NCBI GenBank assembly: GCA_029851415.1
Contig: CM056744.1
Location: 117,026,838-117,090,837 of the forward strand
DNA from: Eretmocerus hayati
Lineage: Eukaryota > Arthropoda > Insecta > Hymenoptera > Aphelinidae
Reading direction: 5' to 3'
DNA length: 64,000 bases
How positions within the stretch are numbered: the stretch's first letter is position 1; each line of letters starts with the position of its first letter. Under the pieces are notes generated by a model. The model made no database searches, had not been told where the DNA came from, and worked only from the letters and a program-made list of their open reading frames with translations. A program made the position numbers and the translations under genes. This document shows positions 38,201 through 49,474 of the stretch, in pieces.

Positions 38201-38329
38201 AACGTCTACCTTCAAGATTAGGCCACCTGGACGAAGGCGACCTCCAGGAAGTTGATCTCAGCGGGAGATGTGTTCCCCGGTGTTTTATGAAGCATTTGGT
38301 AGAGGTTTTACTTACCTTCGGGACGCCAT
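26245..38329 (-). CDS. csw: Corkscrew / SHP2 (PTPN11) non-receptor tyrosine phosphatase, 609 residues
   Basis: Twelve exons: 38316-38329, 29254-29376, 28941-29135, 28645-28807, 28175-28287, 27727-27998, 27569-27648, 27305-27475, 27048-27224, 26744-26960, 26519-26670 and 26245-26397. The total is 1830 nt with every phase matching. The N-SH2 domain starts at W6 (WFHPNITG) with phosphotyrosine-binding R32 in FLARPS; D61 and E76, the autoinhibitory contacts, are retained. The C-SH2 domain starts at W112 with R138 in FLVRES. The phosphatase domain has WPDHGVP (438-444), [10 protein letters not shown] (484-493; nucleophile C485, R491) and [12 protein letters not shown]. The tail has REYTNIRY, with Y568 in a YxN motif suited to Grb2/Drk. 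Corkscrew acts in the cytoplasm downstream of receptor tyrosine kinases in Ras/MAPK signalling. The linker before FWEEF is long and Gly/Asp-rich, and the big insert inside the fly phosphatase domain is absent. The start exon encodes MASR and splits R5, and has a perfect GTAAGT donor. Confidence 0.96.
31376..31413. repeat. (GAT)n-type imperfect microsatellite
   Basis: GATGGCGATGATGATGATGA followed by interrupted GAT/AATGAT units inside corkscrew intron 1. Confidence 0.85.
31938..32015. repeat. Small foldback repeat (hairpin)
   Basis: GCCCATTTTGGACACTGGAG at the left pairs with CTAGTGCCCAAAATGGGC at the right. The symmetry extends weakly outward to about 31914-32043, where the right flank ends GGAAATATACTATTG. 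That border resembles the edges of the GC-rich foldback family elsewhere in the window. Confidence 0.75.
32278..32684. repeat. GC-rich foldback repeat, copy 2
   Basis: It starts TTTTTCGATCGACTGTGCGTAA and contains CTGTGCGTAAAGCACTGCTT facing TTACGCACGG, an internal hairpin. It then has the family core CGACCCTCGCC followed by GGCTCGGGCCG, a second related core (AACCCTCGCCTTCGGCTCAG) and the border ATCGAAACGTACTA. The pogo-type element begins exactly at the final TA of this border. Confidence 0.8.
32685..33182 (+). mobile_element. pogo/Tigger-like element, internally deleted, 498 bp
   Basis: The left end CAGTCTTTCCTCGTTAACAC and the right end (reverse complement) CAGTCTTCCCTCGTTAACAC form terminal inverted repeats of 24 bp with one mismatch. 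Both begin CAGT as pogo/Tigger ends do. TA precedes the left end; the right flank is TC, so the duplication is not intact. Multiple subterminal copies of TTAACACGAA lie inside (near 32698, 32713, 32732, 32794, 32863 and 33112). A single short coding region for the DNA-binding domain remains; the catalytic domain is missing. Confidence 0.88.
32921..33115 (+). CDS. psq/CENP-B N-terminal type helix-turn-helix remnant, 64 residues
   Basis: The frame encodes [20 protein letters not shown], then a helix-turn-helix with [20 protein letters not shown]. This is the pattern of the first DNA-binding domain of Tigger/jerky/CENP-B and pogo transposases (TKLAIL ... A.RFG.P.STLS). The normal partner domains (second HTH and DDE catalytic domain) are absent. 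The stop lies at the junction with the right subterminal repeats, so the protein was truncated by an internal deletion. The reading frame is intact, which either reflects youth of the element or retained use as a DNA-binding peptide; the first is simpler. Confidence 0.8.
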   Translation: MSKIEQSVIDLSTKLAILDEVDRGYQKKCEIAVRFGVPRSTLSTMIKDKDKIRNMAASGIELPR

Positions 38330-38640
38330 ATCGGTGCGCGGGCGTCTCGACATCGGCGAATTAAGGCAGCTCCATCGTCGAATAGGGTTTCCTGGATCAA
38401 ACTAATGTCCGGGTAGACAATATCCGGGATAATTAACTCGCCAATCTCCTGTCAAGCTGGTGCAGCGACGTCGAGGCGCCGCCGCCGAGCGGACATTTTC
38501 GAGTGCCTCCTCCCGCGCCCCCTCCATAACACCTGCGCACTGTGGAAAAGTCCATAAAGGTCTGTTCGCAATTTTGCGTCGTCTGCTGACCGATCAGCTG
38601 GAGCGTGGCGCGAAATTTGAACGGGAAGAACTACCAGATC
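38330..38640 (-). promoter_or_regulatory. Probable 5'UTR/promoter region of corkscrew
   Basis: The sequence immediately upstream of the corkscrew ATG becomes GC-rich, in contrast to the surrounding AT-rich DNA (for example AGGCGCCGCCGCCGAGCGG near 38475 and CTCCCGCGCCCCCTCC near 38509). That is the expected place for the minus-strand promoter and leader. No TATA box is obvious, so it may be a TATA-less broad promoter. This is inferred from position and composition only. Confidence 0.45.
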
Positions 38641-41010
38641 TATAGACAATTTTCGAATATTTAGCCACGGTGAAGACATTTTTGACCTAAAAACTGAGCT
38701 AGTGAATGACACATGTCAGGTACCATACAATCGAATACATGACATTTCTCCTCGATGGGATTTGGCTGTTAAAAAATATTGGGTTGTATTATTGTATAGT
38801 GTCGTAATATATACTATATATAGTGTGATGAGTTATATCTGTAATGATTTTGTATTCGGACAGATATGCCCATTTATTGTTTGAATGAATTAATGATTAA
38901 ATAGAGTTCGAAAGCCAATGGCTCACGGTATAAAGTACAACTACAACTCTTACATTTTGCAACGAAAACATTTTCGAAGTATAAGTGTTCGATGATCTTA
39001 TCATGGAACTACTTTAGCGATTGGAAGGACTGCACATGGGTTTTTGGAAAAACCTGAATAATTCGGGCACAAAATGTCCGTTACACTTAGTAGAAGTGGA
39101 CTAGGTTCTCGATTGTAGCTCAAACAATTATTTTTTCATGAATATCTCAATGTCTGTCTGTTCTGTATCATCTCGAATTTGATAGATATCTTGGCGAGTA
39201 GTATAAATGATTGAAAAATGCAATTTCTGCTGGGCGCATGTCACACTCGAAACTACTTGGGCCTACATCGTGGATTGGACCGCACCGGGAACTTTTATAT
39301 TTTTATTAAAAACTATTTAGTAAATTCAAGTTTCAGTTGAAGATAATTTACATAAGTTTTGGTAGAAACACCCACATATGTAAAAAATATGAAGGATTTC
39401 AAAAATCATCCGAGAAATCAAGGTTGACCATCGAGAAGATCTCGAATATCTCGGTATAGATCCTTCGGAGCTGAATTTTGCACGAGACGATGCAATTTTC
39501 CAATTCCAACGGTTACAAATCATGGTGAAGTAAGCGCGTCCACTTCGATTTCTTTAAAATCGTTCCGGCCCTTCTTAAGCCCATGAAGATGAACCGACTT
39601 GAGAAATTCATTCATTTTGGACCATTCAAAGTGAATTATCCATGATCCAAACGACGGTCACACAACTTTTTCATTAGATATCTGTTGGAGTGAGGCAACT
39701 TTTGGAGGATCAACTTAATTTTTCGTAATGCACTTATTCTGCCATGACTTTTTGAGGATCCATTTACAGACGGTAAAAATTTGCCTCGAAAATGCCAGCT
39801 CAAGTATAATTGGCGACCATCATCGGTATAAACCATCGATAAAAATGTGCAGTTAGATATCGTATCATACATCTTCTACATAATATGTTGGTGCTGATCT
39901 CATTCGCATGTTCAACTAAGGAAACTGGTTCCATTCGTAACAAATGTAACGAGTCGAGCGATATGAGTGTCTTGTGCTAATTTTGACCGAGCTTTGAGAC
40001 ATTAAGATCTTGCTCATCTGATGACGGCTGATTCTAGCTGCACTGGTGGCCGAATGAATGATCGTGATGAACAATTTTGACATTTGAGAGCATTAGTATG
40101 GATTCACTCATTCACTTATACTCATTTCTGGAAATGCTGGATTGTACAAGATTTCACAATGTGAATAATGCATTAACGTTGCAAAGGTCGTGCCTATCCA
40201 ATTGAGAATTCGTGACGAATGTACAATTCGGAGAACAAGTTCCTTGAATATTTTATATTCTGTAGTTTTGGAGCTATACGTCATTGATATGATTGGGTAG
40301 CCATGCCGCACATATCGTGAATATGCCTCAAAAACCACTTGTTTCATGTTCTTGTCAAAGTTTATTATGCAAACAAGAGTCTTTCGTTGAATTTTCTTTT
40401 GTCTTCCTCACAGTACGCAAATTAAGTTACCGAAATACTATGTACTTACATCGTTTTAATTGAACGAAATATCCAGTTCAGCGGAGAATTTGAACTTCCT
40501 TGATTATGTGTTGAAAACGTGCAACTTGTTCAGTCCTTAACCGGCCATAAGTCTCGCATCAGGGTTTCTATTGAAAGTCTTACATCATCATAATTTTTAT
40601 GACCAGATGATTGTTTCGTACCGTGATACTTTGTATAAAAAAGATTTTATTCGATCAAGAAAATTTGCTAAATAAATTGTTGATGGGAATAATCCACAAC
40701 CTCAAAAATCTCCATCTGCTATATAAACATGGTTCTCAATCCAAAGCACAATAAACAGTAAAACAGTCAAAGAAAATATCAACAGTTCGTCACAAGAACA
40801 GAGATAGCACAGCCAAATGTGAGCTATGACTATTCTTTGGGAAGACCCGATAAAGTTTTAATGAAGAGAAGAAGAAATCGGTAAATGATGACTTGAGTAA
40901 CAACTTCTAAACGTCTTCGCAAACGCCCATTGCAAGTGATTCACAAAATGAGTGCAGTTACATAAGTGGGGTTAAAGTGCAGGTTGATTTCATCAACTTG
41001 ATGGATGAAA
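38641..41010. other. Gene-poor interval with decayed minus-strand frames
   Basis: On the minus strand, frames at 40108-40347, 39636-39872 and around 39420-39580 follow one another but are broken by stops and frame changes. Fragments such as NSAPKDLYRDIRDLL and SWHFRGKFLPSVNGSSKS look protein-like. They might be the remains of one old gene, but I do not recognise a family and chance cannot be excluded. Confidence 0.25.
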
Positions 41011-41020
41011 AGTGTTATTT

Positions 41021-41260
41021 ATGAAAATGTCGAGGTTGATAGAGTCGGTTTCGTCGGCGGTGAGTAGTGCTAGATCTCAGCATCAGCATAGGGTTGAATC
41101 TATAGGTGAGATACACCACGTGGGTGGAGATGCCAGTATTTACGGGTGGATGGGACCATCTCCAAGCCTACAAGCTACTTCTGCTCGACAACGACAAATT
41201 TTTGAACCCGTTTACAAGGCTACCTGTCGGCCTGTACAACCCAAGTCAGTATATTATTCG
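41021..41260 (+). CDS. Weak exon candidates on the plus strand
   Basis: One frame from ATG 41021 reads MKMSRLIESVSSAVSSARSQ and meets a donor-like GTGAGA at 41106. A second frame, open from 41106, reads VRYTTWVEMPVFTGGWDH and later FTRLPVGLYNPSQYI, which has protein-like composition and reaches a GTCAGT donor-like site near 41250. The two frames are not continuous. Neither is recognised and no splice partner was found. Confidence 0.2.
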
Positions 41261-42133
41261 ATTTCAATCTGTAATTTATCAATTTGGGATTAACCGTATT
41301 TGGAAATTTCCAATCTTATTTCCATGAGGTTATCTCCGATGATCAATTGAAGGAATTTGTTAACATCTGTTGTTAGGTTTTAGATGGCAGTCGACATCTT
41401 TATGAAACGGTTATTTCTTTTTCAAGGAATCACGTAAATATTGATGTATAGAAGCTGTCCCGTTAGCCCCAGATATGTATGATTTATGAGCGACGTAGAA
41501 AGTTGCTTTGAGAACTAGATCTGGAAACTAGTTTGTTTTCAGTGACACGACAATAACCGTGAGTGTCAGGCTTAGTATTTAGATAATCACCTGAATGTGT
41601 CCTGTATGCTAATGAGATGGCAGTTTGTCACATTGGGATCAATTTGCGCTGAAATATAACAGCTTTTCGTACACACCGGTATTTTGAGATGACTATCTTA
41701 ATGAATGTGATTTAAAAAAAAATTTTTTTTCTTGACATGTAATCATTCTTGTCCTCTGTTTTTGATGGGAAATCTGGTGTTTAATCCCGATACTAAGATC
41801 AGTGCAGTGGAGGTTCAATTCAGATACATGCATGGACTGTCAAAATTTTGGCACGATGAAAAACAATACCACTCTCCCCATGGAGTTCTGTAACGTGCGT
41901 GAGATTAGTAGGTCATTTCTCTTGACTGTTTTTTGACTGTACAGAGAAGGTTCAAAAATCAATTCGGAGATGGGATTCATTACGTTAATTTTGCAGTGAA
42001 TGATTCATGTTCTCCGCCGAAATTGTGATGCACTGCGTACCTCTAGCTGACCATGGTAGATTTATCAAGTTCCGTCATTTCTATCTGGGAGAATGAGAAT
42101 TGAATCCATGGTCGGCTTGGGCCGCGAACGGCG

Positions 42134-42860
42134 TGATTATTTTGACGGGATGAATCTCATACAAAGTTGCGCAAACCAACTCAAAACTGCGGACCAAACC
42201 ATTGCGCTCGAGTCTCCATGATGAGAATTCTTCAATTGAGAGGCCGATTCTACCGTAAAGGATTGAAATCATAACCGAGGCGAGGTTAAGTTATGAGTAG
42301 CTTCATTATTTCGACCGACCAATATCACATATGTGTCAACTTCTGACCAAACCATTGCCCCTGGATTTCCATGCATATGCATGGTGGAAATCGTTCAATT
42401 CCGGTCAATCCCTTTTGGAATAATCGGAATCAACACAAAATTCGTCTTGAGAGACTGATATCATCATTATTCCGACGGACTATACATCGTATATGTCTCG
42501 AAACTGCTGATAAGCAACTCAAATTCCTGACCAAACCGATGCGGCGCTCTGGTCTCCATGAGGGGCATTGTTCAATTTCGTCAGTTCTAATGTTCAGGAG
42601 AACTATAATCATAACTAATAAAACCAGCTTCAATCATGAATAGCATCATTATTTCAACGGGATGAGTCTCAAAACTGCTGAAATTCAACTCAAAATTCCT
42701 GACCCCAAGACATTGCACCCGGGTCTTTGGTGATAAAAACAATCTTCGTTAGGAAAATCTGACTGAGATTGAAAAAGTGTCACCTTGGAGACCCAGGCGC
42801 AATGGCTTGGTCAGGAGTTTTGAGACACGTATGATACATGGTCCGTCGAAATAATGATGA
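42134..42860. repeat. Degenerate tandem repeat, about 170-bp unit, last copy inverted
   Basis: Units begin near 42134, 42304, 42464 and 42645 with versions of ATTATTTCGACGGAC. Each continues through ACTCAAAACTGC or similar, then GACCAAACCATTGCG..., a TCTCCATGATG-like stretch and TTCAATT. The spacings are about 170, 160 and 181 bp. A fifth, partial copy at about 42785-42860 is in reverse orientation (GCAATGGCTTGGTCAGGAGT ... CCGTCGAAATAATGATG). The copies are strongly diverged, so the array is old. Confidence 0.8.
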
Positions 42861-42869
42861 TATCAATAA

Positions 42870-44980
42870 CTCAAGCTGACTTCGGTTACAATTGAGTACA
42901 TGATTTCAGACCTCTACACTTGAAAAAAAAAAAAAATTGATTTCAGCTAGCATTCTGCTCGGCATCTCTTGTTGCCATGAGTGAACGAATAAATCCAGTT
43001 TTCAATTTTTGTATATACCTCTGAGTGAGGAACTACTGTGAAATAATCAAGAATGGAGTAAGGATTGAGAAATGTATGGATAGTGACTAAATTTGCAAAG
43101 CAGGAAAGCTCAGCAAAAGTCTCAGGATTTATCCAATAATTTTTTCAAGATCATACATGGAATATTGCGTAAGACTTCTTGGTCTCAGTTCGCATGTCGT
43201 GTAGAATTGGCAGACGTTCTTGAGCACTGATTGTGAATGTGACAGAAACAACACAGTTGCGCCCTTGTCACGCTCATGGCGAATGTAATAAGCGTTTCCG
43301 CCATCATCCCCGTCCATGTAACAGCATTATATGGATCGAGCATAGAACCAAGAATCAATTCATTTCGACTGGGAATCGATTTTCAGAAGTAATCCATCAC
43401 GTCGGGATATTCAAGCTCATCCAAACAATTTTACGTCAAAGAATTAATATTCTGGGAAAACCTTGGAAACCTGGAAATCCCCAAAATAATCTTTTCACTC
43501 TAAACAAATCCTCAGATATGGGCTGCAAGTCATGATGAAAGGCTGAAATTATGGAGCCCTTCTTCGGCACTACAATCATTCACAGAGGTTTCTTCAGAGT
43601 GGAAAGATTATTCTGATGGGGATTTCCAAGTTGCCAAACTCTTTCTTTATCTGAACACTCTGTAAATGCATATATTCTCATGAACTTCTATAAACCTCAT
43701 TTGGAGCCCGCTATCAAAGAACAATTGTCTTCCTGATCATCACTCCTGATATTAATCATTCTGTCTCGCACAGTTCCAAAATTATGTTTCCCAGAAGTCA
43801 TTTAGAAATGACCTCTTTATCCCAAATCGTTTCTCACTAACAACAATATCTGAGCACAAACCACTCACGTAAAATCTATTTTTTTCATTTATTTTTCTTT
43901 ATTTTTAGTCACACGACCCAAAAGATTGAGCTTTACTCGTCTCGTAACGGAACGTCTGTGTGGCACGAGGATCGTAAAAGTAAGGACAAGTGTCCGAGAT
44001 GACTTGGGTGAGGAATATATCGTGGCCTCGTCTCCGCGACGAGAACCAAGCCTGATGTCGTTCGACACGGCTGTCCGTGAGCTGCATACGGATTACTGAA
44101 GACTTTGCGCATGATATATGCTCGCTTACATGTTTGAAGAGCGCACTTTGCCCCGATAGTTTGCACGGTGACTCGCAAACTGGTGATTTTTTGCAAGCTC
44201 CATCATGATATAGGTATTCCGGTTTTACCGCTGTACTAAACTCGAATGTATGGGTTTGTTTATTGGGTTTTGCCTGCCCGAGAGTAGATTACGAGAAGTT
44301 TTGTTTCTGTTTACCAAGCGCGGAATGGGATTTTAATGTGGGTCATTTTCTGTCTCGAGAGTATCGAAATGTGATTGGTGAAAGCTGTGATTTTTTTGCG
44401 AATCTCGTAGAGAAATGTAGTATCCGAATTCCATCATTATGAAATTTTTTACTGCATGTTTTGCTCTTTCACCTCGGACGTTCATAAAATATCACGCATA
44501 TACCGATCAAGTCGGTGGTTTTGAATTAAGCTGAAGCTTGTAATCAGTGAAGATTATGGAAGAGAGAGCTCGATATTGACTATGGAAAAGTATTTTTTTG
44601 ACGAGGCAGAGTTTTTGCTATAAAATGGTCAATTTTGGTTTGGGATTATTATTAGACAAATCTTTAGCCTGTTACCTGTTAGTGATGACAGGCTGAAAAT
44701 GGTGAACTTCATGATTATAGTTCTTGACATGCGAGAGTTGCATTATTTCCCGGCAAGCTAAATTTATTATTTGCACCTGAAATTTTGATCGGGCATCAAC
44801 GAAACCCAGAAACGACCACTGAGTGACCAAATTTCCTGGTTTATCATGGGTAGAAATTATAATAAGTAAACGCCAGCAGAGTCCGTCTAGATCTCGCGTA
44901 TCGCGGCATTGCCTATGTGGAAGGGATAAACTATGATAGGTGTCCGTATGGGTCATGGGTTGGTCGCAAGGATGGACAGT
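42870..44980. other. Intergenic interval, nothing seen
   Basis: There are no supported exons or RNA genes. Short frames at 43.1-44.2 kb on both strands overlap one another and lack splice or domain support. Confidence 0.45.
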
Positions 44981-45029
44981 GGATAGGTTAGAGGCCGGGT
45001 GGGTAGGCGGTAGGCTGAATCTATGGTTT

Positions 45030-45185
45030 GGTACGGCCTTGAATGATCTGGAACGGGCTAAAACGGCCTGGTACGATCTGGGATGATCTGGTATGCTATG
45101 GGACGGTCTGGCACTGCTTGGCATTTTCTAAAACGTTCGGATGTTGTCTGAAATGGTCTACAACGATTTGGAATGGTCTAGAATC
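45030..45185. repeat. Short-period degenerate tandem repeat (about 10-11 nt)
   Basis: Variants of a unit like GGTACGATCTGG follow one another (GAATGATCTGG, AACGGGCTAAAACGGCCTGG, TACGATCTGG, GATGATCTGG, TATGCTATGG, ACGGTCTGG, AATGGTCTAC, AATGGTCTAG). The period is close to one DNA helical turn. It also creates a repetitive minus-strand open frame. Confidence 0.75.
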
Positions 45186-45370
45186 TCCTGTGCAGGTCTG
45201 AAAAAAACTTGTCGTTGTGGGAATAACATTTCTCCTTCTAAGAAATGATTTCTCATTTTGAGAGGAGACTTCTCATAATGAGTAGAATCACTCGGTTTCG
45301 ATTCTCTATTGGAGAAAAACCCACTTTGAGAAATTAAATCATTTCAAGAAATCCTTTTTCGGCACACTGG

Positions 45371-45573
45371 CATCGAAAGCCTATAGTTTCCGCCCCGATC
45401 CCGGGGCAGAAAATGCCGCAATGCCGCCCAGGCTAGAAAACGAGCGAACATGCGCAGTAGCCCTCGGGCTGCGCCCTCGGGCCACTACATTGCATGCTCC
45501 GACGTTTTCTAACCTGTACGGCGGAGCGGCATTTTGCCCCGACATCGGGTCGGAAAGCATAGAATTTCGATAC
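45371..45573. repeat. GC-rich foldback repeat, copy 3a
   Basis: The left arm CTATAGTTTCCGCCCCGATC ... GGGGCAGAAAATGCCGC pairs with the right arm GCGGCATTTTGCCCCGACAT ... GGTCGGAAAGCATAG. The outer flanks CATCGAAAG and TTTCGATAC also pair. The centre is the GCCCTCGGGC palindrome region near 45467-45482. Arm identity is high but imperfect. Confidence 0.85.
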
Positions 45574-45590
45574 AAGTGTCACCGAAAAAC

Positions 45591-45716
45591 AATGTACGCA
45601 CCTCGGGCCAAAAATAACCCATCGCGGCCGCGGGTATGCCGCCCTCGCCTGCCGGCTCGTGCGGCAACCTACCTGGGCCGCGATGGGTCACTTTCGGCCC
45701 TTGTCGCGTAATGTAC
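45591..45716. repeat. GC-rich foldback repeat, copy 3b
   Basis: A second hairpin directly follows copy 3a. AATGTACGCACCTCGGGCC and AACCCATCGCGGCCGCGGG on the left pair with CCTGGGCCGCGATGGGT and CGGCCCTTGTCGCGTAATGT on the right. The right border reads AATGTACTATTT, as in copies at 49.5-50.0 kb. Confidence 0.85.
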
Positions 45717-45729
45717 TATTTGTAGTGTG

Positions 45730-47150
45730 GGGTGCGTAAAATTCAATACGTGTCGGTGTGGATTATGGGTAGGGGCGCGGGAGACCCGGTAAGCGGATAG
45801 ATTGGTGGTCGGGGTGGGCAGGTTGATGAGTCGGTGGCTAGATTGACTTAATTGTGAGTTGTTATAACTATTAGTGGCATCAGCTCAACAAAATATCATT
45901 TTTACGATCTTCATAAGAAGCCTCTTCTTAATACATCAATTAATCATCACTTATGTTTTTTCAACTATTATTTTTGAGCTACAAAAAAAACATTTCAGGG
46001 GCTTCTGACTTATATCAACAGCATTTACAAGCCGAGATGAGCAGTTAATAAATGCTAGCCCAAATTTAAAGACTGCAATTGAACCATAGTAAGGTGCACA
46101 AACTTATACTTACAAAATATAAACATAATATCATCGAACTCTCACCAAACTGTAAAGTTTGATAGGAAGCAGCACGCGTGACAAAGTTCATTCAAATCAT
46201 CAAGATAATTTGTTCTCACGCTAAATCGTACGGAATATCGGTCACCATTCGAAATAATAATTTTACGACGCATCCAAGCAAGAACCCGTGAGATGTAAAA
46301 GTAGACAACGATAATTCAACGAGTAATAAATATGTATTGCGCCGATCGGCTCCTGTCGGTGAGATAACTCTACAACGTGCGGCTATATACCGTACCAAAA
46401 AAAAAAAAAAAAAAATGATGTACACTCGGGACAATAAAAATGAAAACAATGCCCCATTGTGATGATGAACTGCACCCCGTTGGCTCCTATATATACTACA
46501 TTCGCCCGCATCACCTGACCGAATCGCCCTCAAATTTCGCGCGCAAACAAAAGCATCGAGAGAGCAATTCTGACGCCTCAGTCCAAACTTATAAAAGATC
46601 AAATCTTTCTCATCCTCTCAAGTCTAAACCGTATCGATTTACATTTTAATTCTCACGAGCGAGAATCTGCCCTAATCTATGATGGTTATAAATTCAAAAT
46701 CAGATCTGTACTTGTAACACAATTTTAACAACTTTCACCACGCCCATCATCTGATTGCCAAACTTTCTGTTTTTGGTCGTATACATGGTCCTTTTCTCTT
46801 CTTGAATTTGCTGACGTTGCAGGAGTGCCTTTTTGAGATAGTGTGTAAAGTGTATGGGAGGATACAAAAGGGAAATTTCTATTCGTTAGATATCGGAGGT
46901 TTGAACCGCGAGTTGACGGATCGGCCATTGCGCGCATATTGATATGGGTATTGCGTGGTATGGACTTTGTGTGCTGATACTCACTCGACCAAAGTATGGA
47001 AAAAAAAAAAAGAAACGGCAAAGTGACCGCAAGCCACTTTCACCGCAAACTTTACATACCTACTTATATACTTGAGTATCTGAACGATGTATAGCGGGCA
47101 ATAAATGGTGTGATGACTCTAATGGTAAAGCTCTCTGTTTTTGGATTGAC

Positions 47151-47181
<31 letters not shown>

Positions 47182-49470
47182 AATCAGGTGATATCTATTA
47201 AGCGGATTCAAAATAGCAGAGGAGTCAATATTTAGAAAGTTAACTAATCTGCTTTGAGTGGAGGATTTGTAAAAAAATGTGCAGGTTTCGTTTGCAAGTA
47301 TGTTACGTTCAAAAAAGTTTGTAGGAGTATTTGAATTCATGCTGCCGCCGTAAGGAAGAAGGTCAATAACTACAACCTCAAAATTTCAGAAAATTCGCTC
47401 TTGAAATGTTAACCTCTTTGTATTTACGGAGAAAATATTCACTTTTCTGGTATCAAAATGATCATGAATCATTTTTCTACGAGTACGATTGAAGTATTTT
47501 TATGAGTTATTGGCAAAAATGAAGATATGACAAAGTTTCTGAAGAGTGTTCGATTTCGTAGTTACCGACCTTTTTCCTTCCGGCGGCAGTATGAGTTGGT
47601 AGGAAAGTAATTGACTTCTTCCCTAGCCTTATCTCGAGATTTGAGACGATGAGCTTCAGCAATACTTATTCAAATTTCATGATATTTGAGATACACTTTG
47701 ACATTCTCGTCTTATCTCCCTATCTTAAATATAAGATACGGTGGGTCAAAAATGCGGAAAAGTTGAAAGTTCAGGAAAAAAAAATTCCTGTGGGGTGTGT
47801 ACCTTTAGAATCCTTTCCCATAAGAAGAACATAAAAGACATCCTCCCATTCACATATCCTTGAGATGTGTAACTAATTTTGATACTCAAACGAACCCTAG
47901 ATATGGTGGAACGCATCTCACAAGCTAACACAGTAATTTGTCTCGAAAACTCTTATATTGAGCAATTTTGATAAAATTATCAGTATTTGAGTGAAAAGTG
48001 GCTTACCATTCAAGCAAAAAGTTTTGTTGTCACAACAAATTAGGATTCAAGTATTGATCTGTTGAGATAAATCATCTCAGACGAGTGAGAATAGAGGATC
48101 ACTGAGCCGTAAACTGTAAAAGTATAGAAAGCGATTCTAAACAGACGGAAATGTCATACCTGCTATGCTCAAGCTTCGCACACTGACAGTGCCATGCATA
48201 ATCAATTTTTCACACCTCGTTGAGCGAAACCATGCAATACTTGATTTTTATCCGGCGTTTTCTCGCTGTATAATCACCCTCCCCATTTTTTATGTTCCCG
48301 CCTATGCAAACCAGTATATCTAACATTCAATACAAAAATCAAGTTTTTTAAATCATTTTTCCCAATCTAATCACTTATCAATTCATTGTGGAACACCCCA
48401 CTCTATATGTGCCTTTCCAAAGTCACTAATCGTGATGATTTATACTATTGAGTCATCTTTTACACATTCGCATGATGCTATTCTCAAGTATTTCCCAATC
48501 AGTTCACAGTATACCACCTAATCATAATTTTAAGACTTATTCTGAAACTTAATCGCTAGAAGTATCCCAGCGTAAATCACACAAGATTTTCTCATCACTT
48601 CGGACTACAAATATCATACTTATAAATGAATGGATTAGACGATAATATTTGGTGACGCTTGTTGATAATATGCGCGCAGTCAGAAGAAGATTATCTCAAG
48701 AACCGGTTGAGCGTATATCAACGGTTCAGGTGAATGGAGGTCGGAATTTTCATCTACATCGACACGATTCTTGAATCGTTTCTATATCGCAACTGATCTC
48801 TTGTCAAACCACTTTTAGCAGCACTATAGCATCAGCTTTTTATCCTCACTCTAGATTTGAAGAGTGTCCTGTAACTGTGAATCGAAATATATGGGCGAAT
48901 CTTAGAATTCGGTAGATGTTATGATGACGACATATTTTACCTCGCAGAAGCCATGGTTTGTAGCAACTGGAGGCTTCCACTGAGAAGTTTTGAAAATTGA
49001 CTTTAATTCTTAACACTTTCAAATACTTCTAAGATCCATATTTTGCTAGGGACCAATGATACATGTTATACGAGACATGATTTTTTGGCTGTCACAATCA
49101 TTTTCAAGTCCCCGCCTTAGCTTGTGCCTCCGATCGAAGGTAGCCTTCGAGAGCGATTCATTAAACACCCTATTTGATAGATGATTGATCACACTTCGGA
49201 GAATCGAAATCTCCTGTTCTCAAGGCGGTCCTCACCAAGATAAGAGAGTTGATGGAAATTGTTGGGGAGTCACAAGATTTTTGACATTTCAGAAAAAACG
49301 CTTTTGCTTACGACCCTGAGATCGGGGCAGTGAAATTAATCAAACTCTGGTAACGGCATCTGATTCAGATAGGAAAAACCTCAAAATCTAGCCAAGTCTC
49401 ATTGATTACCTTGAATTCTAGTGATCGTGGTCATGGCGAAATGAAAGATCATTTTTGCGCAATTCAATCA
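45730..49470. other. Intergenic interval, nothing coding seen
   Basis: It contains a poly-A run near 46397-46415 and a poly-T run at about 47154-47180. Long single-frame reads such as the minus frame at 46216-46602 run through the homopolymer and show no domain pattern. No RNA gene is apparent. Confidence 0.45.
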
Positions 49471-49474
49471 CAAA

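Larger units (their letters stand above)
29377..38315. other. First intron of corkscrew, 8.9 kb
   Basis: This intron separates the 14-nt first coding exon from the N-SH2 exon. It holds a GAT/ATG microsatellite at 31376-31413, a small hairpin at 31938-32015, a GC-rich foldback repeat at 32278-32684 and a pogo-type element at 32685-33182. A pyrimidine tract lies at 34919-34963. I see no other supported gene on either strand. Its size and position are typical of introns carrying enhancers, but no specific element can be named. Confidence 0.75.

Noticed and set aside
38452..38500. A minus-strand MSARRRRLDVAAPA frame resembling the MSSRR start of corkscrew.
   Set aside because: There is no GT donor after the Arg codons. 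The 14-nt exon at 38316-38329 has a perfect donor, the right phase and gives MASRR.
42134..42860. A possible CRISPR-like array.
   Set aside because: The repeats are about 170 bp, diverged and without short unique spacers, in a eukaryotic genome.
44672..45124. A 150-residue minus-strand frame, Ser/Pro/His-rich.
   Set aside because: Its first third is the translation of the short-period repeat at 45.03-45.18 kb; the rest has no domain or exon boundary.
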